Part shown: positions 56,495 to 64,000 of the stretch, in pieces
Layout of the letters: each line of letters starts with the position of its first letter
Numbering within the stretch: the stretch's first letter is position 1
From: Paroedura picta
Lineage: Eukaryota; Chordata; Lepidosauria; Squamata; Gekkonidae
Direction of reading: 5' to 3'
Length of the DNA stretch: 64,000 bases
Assembly (NCBI RefSeq): GCF_049243985.1
Contig: NC_135369.1
Span: 78,123,765 to 78,187,764, forward strand
The notes under the pieces: model-generated
Told to the model about the DNA's origin: nothing
Database searches by the model: none
Seen by the model: only the letters and a program-made list of their open reading frames with translations
Translations under genes and position numbers: made by a program

Positions 56495-56892
56495 CATAAG
56501 GAATGCCGAGTGTCAAAGAATTGAGGCTTTTGAATTCTGGTGCTGGAGAAGACTCTTGCGAGTCCCTTGGACCGCAAGGCGAACAAACCGGTCAGTCCCA
56601 GAGGAGATCAGCCCGGACTGCTCCTTAGAAGGCCAGATCCTGAAGATGAAACTCAAATACTTTGGCCACCTCATGAGAAGGAAGGACTCCCTGGAGAAGA
56701 GCCTAATGCTGGGAGCGATCGAGGGCAAAAGAAGGGGACGACAGAGAATGAGGTGGCTGGATGGAGTCACTGAAGCAGTAGGTGCAAATTTAAATGGACT
56801 CCGGGGAATGGTAGAGGACAGGAAGGCCTGGAGGATCATTCTCCATGGGTTCACAATGGATCGGACATGACTTCGCAACCAACAACAACAAC
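56495..56892 (+). mobile_element. BovB LINE, strongly 5'-truncated
   Basis: A 104-codon frame (56556-56870) reads the BovB C-terminus: RVPWTARRTNRSVPEEISPD, LKMKLKYFGHLMRRKDSLEK and LDGVTEAVGANLNGLRGMVE. The tail is AACAACAACA. Only about 400 bp of the element are present. Confidence 0.95.
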
Positions 56893-56902
56893 AATCCCTA
56901 AC
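56893..56902. repeat. Target-site duplication, right copy (BovB 4)
   Basis: AATCCCTAAC, identical to 56485-56494. Confidence 0.9.
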
Positions 56903-56961
56903 ATGGTTGGCCTCTATTCCTACTACAGCACAATGGGTTTATTATTTATTTTACTTAGTAA

Positions 56962-57812
56962 CTTGGGGCAAAGCCCATTGTATCCAGGAATACAACGGGC
57001 ACTAGAACCTGATGGTGGGAAGAAGAAGGGGAGGAGTTGTCCAGTCTGTAAGGGCATGGGGCTAAATGTGTGTGTTGTGTGGGAGGTTGTGGTGGCATGG
57101 TGATAAATGAGGGCATGGGTGTGAAGAGATGGGTGTCAAGAACCTGTAGTTTGAAATGTTCGTTAAATGTGGGACAGGACTGACCTTTGGGAATTGTGGC
57201 ATAATGGTTACAGATGAGTTTTCCAGAGCCATGTCTTCAGATATGTGAAAGGAAAATCAGACTGGAGACTCTTCTTAGGGGAAGATTACATGGCAACCAA
57301 TTCCTCCCAGTTCTGCGTCATTTCCCTTCTTGTGTGAATTAGGCCACAGACACCAAAATGTTCCCCTGCCCTAATCCACATGGAGTAATCACAGTACAAA
57401 GGTGTCCACCTTGCTCCTTCTGTCTCCATTTTTTTTTACTGTTGATAAAATGTTTATTTACCCACATGCTTTTTTCATAGTTGCTCCTTAGAAGAAGAAG
57501 AGCTGGATTTTGGTACCTTGCTGTTTACTATCCAAAGGAGTTTCAAAGTGGTTTACAAATACCTTTTCCCTTCATCTCCCCACAATAGACAACTGTAAGG
57601 TATGTGGGGCTGTGACAGGTCTGAGAGAACTGGGAATGGTCTGCAGTCACCCAGCAGACCTCAGGTGTCTCAAAGCAGTTTACAATCACCTTCAATTCCT
57701 CTTTCCATAGCAGACTCCCCGTAAGGAAGGTGGAGTAGAAAGCCTCACTTGGAAGATGGCAAGGCTAAGAGGAGGTCTCTCTGTGCACATCAGTCTTGAC
57801 CTTAGTCAGGTG
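56962..57812 (-). mobile_element. Non-autonomous Helitron group 2, copy J (near full length)
   Basis: On the minus strand it starts near CTAAGGTCAAGAC (57812). It carries the two SINE-like stretches (57480-57740) and the shared body with the empty BovB target ACATGGCAACC. It ends with the hairpin at 56973-57000 (GCCCATTGTAT / ATACAACGGGC). The terminal CTAG is worn to CAAG. Confidence 0.7.
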
Positions 57813-57934
57813 TATGCACACCTAGGTAGTGTGGCATTCCAGAACATGAACCTACACCAATCTGGCAACCTTACCTCCTCTGCAATGTTTTCTTGACCTG
57901 AAATAGGTCAGGGGGTGCTAGGTGGCTGCAGGGG

Positions 57935-58215
57935 CATTACACACTTTTGAGGCCCCACTTCCAGACTTCAAGGAATACGTTCAGACCAGGGACAGCCAAC
58001 CTCCAGATGGGGCTTGGAGATCTTCTGGAATTGCTTCTCATCTCCAGACTATAAAGATCAGCTCCCCAGGCAAAAATGGCTGCTTTGGAGGGTCGACTGC
58101 ATAGCATTATATCCCAATGAGGTTTAGGGGTGCCAGCCTCCAGGTGGGGTATGAGAATTCCCTGGAAGTACAGCTCATCTCCAGGAAGTTATGCTGAAGG
58201 GAAAGCTCTCTCCCC
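57935..58215. repeat. Interspersed repeat family Y, copies 1-2
   Basis: CAACCTCCAGATGGGGCTTG, GAGATCTTCTGGAATTGC, AGCTCCCCAGGCAAAAATGG and GCTGCTTTGGAGGG, then a second shorter piece with GCCAGCCTCCAGGTGGGG (58131). It is related to 59000-59215. Class unknown to me; probably a non-autonomous DNA element. Confidence 0.65.
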
Positions 58216-58326
58216 TCACATGCGCCCCTTCAAAAGCCTGAAGTCTACTGCTGACAACTGCAGTCCTTGTAGTTGTCTGCAAGGCTGAGTCGTTGCCTAA
58301 TAACAGTGGATCACCTAGTTTTCACC

Positions 58327-58338
58327 AAAGACTCACTA
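58327..58338. repeat. Target-site duplication, left copy (Sauria-type SINE)
   Basis: AAAGACTCACTA, repeated exactly at 58619-58630. Confidence 0.95.
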
Positions 58339-58618
58339 AAAGGTAAAGGTAAAGGTATCCCTGTGCAAGCACCGGGTCACCTTGGGGTGACGCCCTCTAG
58401 CGTTTTCATGGCAGACTCAATACGGGGTGGTTTGCCAGTGCCTTCCCCAGTCATTACCGTTTGCCCCCCTGCAAACTGGGTACTCATTTTACTGACCTTA
58501 GAAGGATGGAAGACTGAGTCAACCTTGAGCCAGCTCCTGGGATCGAATTCCCAGCCTCATGGGCAGAGGTTCAGACTGCATGTCTTCTGCCTTACCACTC
58601 TGTGCCACAAGAGGTTCT
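58339..58618 (-). mobile_element. Sauria-type SINE
   Basis: In plus order: the AAAGGTAAAGGTAAAGGTAT tail, TGTGCAAGCACCGGGTCACC, CAGACTCAATACGGGGTGG, GAAGGATGGAAGACTGAGTC, the reversed B box GGATCGAATTCCC and the reversed head CTGTGCCACAAGAGG. It is full length, with a 12-bp exact duplication. Confidence 0.96.
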
Positions 58619-58630
58619 AAAGACTCACTA
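58619..58630. repeat. Target-site duplication, right copy (Sauria-type SINE)
   Basis: AAAGACTCACTA, identical to 58327-58338. Confidence 0.95.
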
Positions 58631-58999
58631 CTTTCTTGTAAAGCTAACTCCACTCGAAATTCTGGGCCACTTATGCCTTTGAGTTCATAGGACCTTCCTG
58701 GCAAATACTATTTTTTTAAAATTTACCAGGCCAAGTTTGAAAAAAAAGTCACTTCAGTTCCCATGTCTCTCCAGCCATTTATTTATTCACTATTTACAGT
58801 TTTATGCTGTAAATATTCTTTATTTTGATCTTCCTGCACTTTGCAGACTGGCAGGACTGATGGTGGTCTGGCTGTCTGTCTGTGCCCCAGAATACAAACA
58901 GTTGCTGGTAAGGGCTGGCCATAGCCTATAGCCCAGGATGGATACACCCGCACCACTCCCCCCCCTCCAGCCACAGTCTGCGAGCCTCTACCATCCTCT

Positions 59000-59215
59000 C
59001 TATATCGCTGCTCATCTCTAGATTATAATAATCAGCTCTGCAGGCAAAAATGGCTACTTTGGAGGCTGGACTCTGAGGCACTGTACGATTTTGAAGTCCC
59101 ACTTCCAAACCTCCAGAAATATTTCCAACCTCCAGGTGGGGCCTGGAGAGCTCCTGGAATTACAGCTTATCTGCAGAGTATAAAAATCAGCTCCCCAGGC
59201 AGAAAGGGCTGCTTT
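59000..59215. repeat. Interspersed repeat family Y, copy 3
   Basis: AAAATGGCTACTTTGGAGGC, CCAACCTCCAGGTGGGGCCT and AGCTCCCCAGGCAGAAAGGG. The piece AGAGTTGTTGTGGAGAAGAA just after it (59227) also occurs near 40465. Confidence 0.65.
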
Positions 59216-60025
59216 AGAGTTCGGACAGAGTTGTTGTGGAGAAGAAACATTTAATGGTAAATTTTTACTTTTACACAGCTATGCCATTTATGTTCCATTC
59301 TAACAAAAGAACAAATAAGTCCTTTTGTTCTGTCCGCAACTAAGACTTCATAATAAATCCTGGAACTTTCTGCTCCACTGAAGTAACTTGCTTTTTTTAG
59401 TTCTGCAGTTGTAGTTGGAATATTTTTCATTACTTTGGGCAGATATACGGCACACATTATAGCCACAGGAACAAACCGATATTTCTTCATAAATATCAAA
59501 TGACATTATGCAGCAAAATAGCAGGGAATGTTTGAAACATGGATGGATTTGCCCTTTCTATCTACCCCATAATTGCAGCTTGGCTTCATTATACACTTCT
59601 ATAATAACCTCCCCTTATTGATTTCTAGCCAAAATACAGTATGAGTCAAACCCTGGAAATCAAAGGAAATCCTGGAAAAGAACATTTCAGTTATATTTTG
59701 CAAGAATGAACTTAATGACATAAGCATAATACTACATACAGACTAGTTGAGGAATCATCCCCCTGTTCCCAAGGAAGCCTGGGAATTGTAGTTTTGTTAT
59801 GAGGAAACAAGGCAATTCAAAGATAAAATTATTTGTGCATTCTACAGTTCATTGGAAGAAACTATATCATTTGAAACTTGGGCATGTTTGTAACATAGAT
59901 TGGAGCTTTGCTCATACGTTTCTGTATGTATGGGGCCTTTGCAGCTACTTTAATAAAGGAATACATTAGTATATTGTTGGCCCAATAGTCACAGCAATAT
60001 GCCTGATTCAGTGCCACTCATCCCA

Positions 60026-60890
60026 TCTTTAACCCACTCCTAGCGGAGCAGATTAAATAATTCGGTAAGGGCCCCAAGGGCAGGCCCTGTCCGTGATGAG
60101 GAAGGGTGCTGATAGGCCCCTTGCCGCCGGACGGACAATTGGAGGGCCCAATCGGCAGGCACTTTGCACCTGCCGATTGGGCCCTCCAATTGTCCGTCCG
60201 GCAGCAAGGGACCAATTGCGAGCTTTGCGCCTCCCAATCCGCCCCCATTCCACTGCGCCTGCACGCCGCCATTACCTCCTTTGCCTTCTGGGCGGCCGGT
60301 CGCTGCAGCGCCACCCGCCCAGGAAGGCCCAGCCGCCGCCGTCCTCGCGCCCACTCGCACCACCTCCACATTGAGAAAGGCTAAGGGAGGGCTGGCCACC
60401 GTCGTCTTCACGCCGACTTGCACTGCCTCCTGATCAAGAAAGGCCGAGGAAGGACCGCCCGCCGTTGTCCTCACAGCGCCTCCAGCCCCGCCGGCCTCTA
60501 AAATGCCTGACCCCGGCCCACACGGCTGGGACCGACCCATGCCGCCACCCACCGGCGCTGCACACGGCGCTGGTGCTGCCCGCGACTGCAGCGCCGGCAC
60601 CGCATGGACACGGCCTGCCCGTCCTCGGAGTGTCGAGAACATGGCGCCTTGCAGCTTCGGCCCCTACGCCGAGCACCACACAACAGGCCCCTCGCCTGCA
60701 CTGTCGCCTCCTCCGCCAACGCCAAGGTACGCTACGCCACGCCACAGGGGACCACATGACGAGCCGCCTCACACTCGCATCCCACCCCTCGTCCACCCTC
60801 GTCTCCCGGCCCTGTCCCAGCATGCCCCACAAGACTCCCTCGCCCTGCTAGCGCCCGCTGCATTCAGCCTGCAGTGGGCTTATTTACTAG
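60026..60890 (+). mobile_element. Non-autonomous Helitron group 1, copy E (complete, 865 bp)
   Basis: It starts TCTTTAACCCACTCC after an A (60025) and ends CTAG before a T (60891), so host A and T flank it as Helitron insertion requires. The 3' hairpin GCCCGCTGCA / TGCAGTGGGC (60852-60878) is followed by a 7-base spacer and CTAG. A 42-bp internal stem lies at 60118-60210. The remainder is very G+C-rich; frames of up to 200 codons overlap on both strands and have no known domain. No Rep/helicase, so it would need an autonomous partner. Confidence 0.85.
60118..60210. repeat. Internal 42-bp hairpin of Helitron copy E
   Basis: The arms 60118-60159 and 60169-60210 pair with a single mismatch around the 9-nt loop CACTTTGCA. 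This is the strongest short inverted repeat I found in the window. Confidence 0.95.
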
Positions 60891-61479
60891 TCCTGATATA
60901 ATAGGTGTGAGGTGCCCTGGCAGGAGGGAGAGAGAAAGGAAGGATGCAATCAGCATGGAGTTCCCCCCCCCCCCATGTGAAGAATGATGGGGCAGTCAAG
61001 GAGCAGAAAGTTGGTATGACTGTATTATCTTTTTTTTTCTTTTCAAAACAGTGCTTAGATAAATGTATTAGTGTTAAAACAGTAGTATACTAGGTGGAGT
61101 GGATAAAGCATAGCCACTGTGGTAATTTAGAAAAATAACCAATTTAAAATGGAATAAATGACCTTGGCAGGGAGTGGAGGTGAGTTGTTATACCACCAGA
61201 ACAAGTAAAATTATGGGGAGTACTCAGTATGTACTTGTGACAATTATTTATTTCCAGTATTCAGGAATGGTAGAAATTCTGATCTGACTATTTAGTATCT
61301 CACAGTTTGACTTAATTTCCCTGGGCAAAGGAAGGCAGGAAGGTCAGTAAGATTCAGCAAATGTGTGCCTGACAGGGATGTTGACCAACCAGCACACTTA
61401 ACCCACCTTCTAACTATATAGGATTGTCCAGATTAACATTTCTGTGTGCAGTAGCTCTTCCTTATGCCAGTCATAACAA

Positions 61480-61625
61480 AAGAAGAGCCCTCCTGGGACA
61501 GACTAGTTGTCCATCTAGTCTAGCATTCTGTATTACACAGTGATCAACTAGTTCCTCTGCAGGTCCAACAACAGGGCCTAGAGGCCAAGGTTTTCCCCTA
61601 ATGTTGCCTCCTGGCATTGGGATTC
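61480..61625 (+). mobile_element. CR1-like 3' fragment
   Basis: GTCCATCTAGTCTAGCATTC, TTACACAGTGATCAACTAGT, GGGCCTAGAGGCCAAGG and TGTTGCCTCCTGGCATTGGG match a common squamate LINE-derived repeat. Confidence 0.6.
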
Positions 61626-62409
61626 AGACGTTGACTTCACCATGTACTGAAGTCACTGATAGACCAAGCTGTCATATTTTAATCATCTTATTGATTTAAG
61701 AGGCTATTGTGATTCTGTATAAACATGGATCTTATTTCTGTGAGTTAATTCATTCTCTGTTAGCCTAAAAAAAAGTATTTGCTTTCATTCATAGTATGGC
61801 ATATCTGAGAGATAGAGGCAAATGCTCAGCTTAATTCTGTATTTGCCCCCCCCCCCATCAATGAACAAATCATCTATTTTTGGTAAAAGAAATTGACACT
61901 CGTTTTGCTTAGACACACTGGCATGCAGGACTAAGAGCAATAAGAGGCAAAGGCCTAGGCATTCTCTTCACAGTAATAACCAGGATGTATGTTCTGGACT
62001 GGGGGGCAAAAGTGACAGGGATGTGTGTTAAAATTTCCACCTAAATTATAGTAAAGTGCAAATACCCATAGAGGAATCAAGAAACATCAATGATGGCAAA
62101 TAAGAATCTTTCTATGAGGCAAAAAATATTCAGTATCTGAGGTCTTTTAGACTGCTTTTTGTTATTTAAAAGAACTGAGACTGTGAGGAGACCCAATATG
62201 CACTGGGAAATGAGATCAAGGTCTGTTTTTAAACAAAACTGGAGTGCATAGGCTAGAGGAATTTATACTTCTTTATTCCACCCTTTAAAGCATATTTTTT
62301 CCTAGCCATCTTCCAATAAGGCAGCTGATATGGACTAAGAAGAAAACACAGAAGGAAATCGAGCACAAAAAGAGAAGATTCATGCTATATCTGTACAATT
62401 GTATGTTGT

Positions 62410-63326
62410 TCTTGTTGTTATTCAGTTTATTGCCCGCCACTCCCGGAACTAGCTCGTGGCGGGTTACAAACATCCAGTAAACATTAAAACAGACAGCAAA
62501 AATTACAATAAAAACACAACAACATAGCAGTAAAACTTCCCCAACCTCCTTCCCTCCCCTAAAACTCTAAGGGAAATAAAAAGGGTCACAATGACAATTG
62601 ACTGCTGAGTATACCGGGGGGGGCCCCCCCACAGATCTTCCTCGCTACTCTTGGCCTCAATCATAGACCTTGCAGAAGAGCTCCATTTTGCAGGCCCTGC
62701 AGATTGCTGAAAGCTCCCACAGGGCCCACAGCTCACCCGGAAGCTTGTTCCACCAGGTCGGAGCGAGGACTGAAAAGGCCCTGGCCCTGGCCCTGGTCGA
62801 GACCAGACGTGCTTCCCTGGGGCTGGGAATGACCAATAAATTGTCACCCACAGAGTGTAAGGCTCTTCAGGGGGGCATAGGGCGACAGGCAGTCCCTCAG
62901 GTATGTGGGTCCCAGACCGTGCAAGGCCTTAAAGGTTAAAACCAAAACCTTGAACTGGATCTGGATCTGGACAGCAACTGGTAGCCAGTGCAGTTGCCTC
63001 AGTACCAGCTGGATATGGGCCCTCCACGGTGTTCTAGCAGCTGCATTTTGTACCCACTGCAATCTCCGGATCAAGGACAAGGGTAGGTGTGTGTAGAGCG
63101 AGTTACAGAAATCTATTCTGGAGGTGACCATCACATGGATCACCGTGGCGAGGTATTCAGGGGAGAGGTAGGGCGCTATTAGCCAGGCCTGGTGAAGATG
63201 GAAAAATGCCTGGCCAGCTACCTTCTTGACCTGTGCCTCCATAGTTAGCGAGGCATTGAAGGTCACGCCAAAATTCCTGGCCTGGGGCACTGTCATAAGT
63301 TGCGTCACCACCAGGGTGGGTAAGCG
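62410..63326 (-). mobile_element. L2-type LINE, 3' half, split by a SINE (part 1)
   Basis: The minus-strand frame 63329-62844 (161 codons) reads the L2 RT end: NFGVTFNASLTMEAQVKKVA, FFHLHQAWLIAPYLSPEYLA, SRIDFCNSLYTHLPLSLIRR, LQWVQNAAAR, LHWLPVAVQIQIQFKVLVLT. The frame 62851-62657 then gives RARAFSVLAPTWWNKLPGEL and CRACKMELF. At least one frameshift lies near 62850. The 3' end is at about 62410. Confidence 0.92.
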
Positions 63327-63338
63327 CAAGAAGAAGAA

Positions 63339-63369
<31 letters not shown>

Positions 63370-63473
63370 GAGGAAGAAGGAGGAAGAAGGAGGAAGAAGG
63401 AAGAAGAAGAAAGAAGGAGGAAGAAGAAGAAGAAGAAGAAGAAGAAGAAGAAGAAGAAGAAGAAAGAAGGAGG

Positions 63474-63504
<31 letters not shown>

Positions 63505-63754
63505 TTTTCCCTACCCGAAGGAGGCTCAAAGCGGCTTACAGTCGCCTTCCCATTCCTCTCCCCACAACAGACACCCTGTGGGGTGGGTGAGGCTGAGAGA
63601 GCACTGATATCACTGCCTGGTCAGAACAGTTTTATCAGTGCCGTTGCGAGCCCAAGGTCACCCAGCTGGCTGCATGTGGGGGAGTGCAGAATCGAACCTA
63701 GCATGCCAGATTAGATGTCCACACTCCTAACCACTACACCAAACTGGCTTTCCA
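63327..63754 (-). mobile_element. tRNA-derived SINE with expanded (GAA)n-type tail
   Basis: In plus order: a 170-bp purine tract of AAG and AGG units (63331-63503), CCCTACCCGAAGGAGGCTCA, AAGCGGCTTACAGTCGCC, and the reversed head ending CCAAACTGGC. L2 sequence resumes on both sides. Confidence 0.93.
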
Positions 63755-64000
63755 GTTATTGGCCCAACCCCCTACCAGCCACAGGACCTCTGTCTTGGAG
63801 GGGTCGAGTTTCAGACCACTCCGCTCAAGCCATTCAGTCACTGCTTCCAAACATTTGGCAAATGTTTTTGTGTGTGGGGGGGGATTGTGGGCGGCCATCC
63901 ATGAGGAGATAGAGCTGGGTGTCATCTGCATATTGATGACAGCCCAGCCCAAATCTCTGCACCAGCTGGGCCAGAGGGTGCATAAAGATGTTGAATAATG
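63755..64000 (-). mobile_element. L2-type LINE (part 2), runs off the window
   Basis: The minus-strand frame 63952-63734 reads CLEAVTEWLERSGLKLDPSK and TEVLWLVGG, the L2 segment just upstream of that in part 1. The plus strand shows GAGCTGGGTGTCATCTGCAT, the reversed active-site region. Confidence 0.92.

Noticed and set aside
59755-59805. hAT palindromic MITE at GGGAATTGTAGTT
   Set aside because: Only one short arm is present; no inverted partner or terminal CAGGG was found.
60040-60901. 200-, 132- and 128-codon frames as genes
   Set aside because: They cross the internal hairpin and overlap on both strands of Helitron copy E.

Overview
The window looks like nuclear DNA of a squamate reptile (lizard, gecko or snake). 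The evidence is the mix of retroposons: BovB and a second RTE-clade LINE, many CR1 and L2 LINE pieces, Sauria-type SINEs with an ACCTTT tail, SINEs with a 5S-rRNA-like head, and a tRNA-derived SINE. This mix is known from squamates. I cannot name the species. Almost the whole window is layered transposon debris.

The only host gene I can support is at about 44.6-45.3 kb. It is a G+C-rich, CpG-rich block holding exon 1 of the steroid 5-alpha-reductase gene SRD5A2 on the + strand (44925-45226, 100 codons plus two bases, then a GT donor). No second exon is recognisable downstream, so the 18.8 kb to the window end is read as intron 1. The 44.9 kb upstream is read as intergenic.

Layout. 0-5.6 kb: CR1, a BovB with a clear 10-bp target duplication, and L2. 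6.9-14.6 kb: a Ty3/gypsy fossil, L2 copies tail to tail, and the first members of two groups of non-autonomous Helitrons. 14.8-19.5 kb: a hAT-like palindromic element in two copies, flanking an RTE LINE that carries an internally deleted CR1. 20-29 kb: old SINEs, MITEs and a second Ty3/gypsy fossil. 29.3-30.9 kb: a Helitron sitting inside a 5S-derived SINE, then a Sauria SINE and a hAT-like MITE. 31.9-32.8 kb: a 900-bp MITE. 33.8-35.5 kb: the youngest-looking element, a BovB with a 551-codon open reverse-transcriptase frame and intact YADD. 36.6-37.5 kb: a 558-bp foldback. 39.2-40.4 kb: a three-layer nest (Helitron, BovB, L2 tail). 44.6-64 kb: SRD5A2 exon 1 and intron 1, with five 3'-end LINE pieces, SINEs, a MITE nested in CR1, and the best-preserved Helitron (60026-60890).

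The least familiar signal is the Helitron material. Copies begin A|TC and end with a hairpin, a 7-base spacer and CTAG|T. One group carries a second internal hairpin about 85-92 bp from its 5' end. That hairpin keeps its position and a GCAAAG-type loop, while its stem sequence differs from copy to copy. I see no Rep/helicase frame, so these would depend on an autonomous partner elsewhere.
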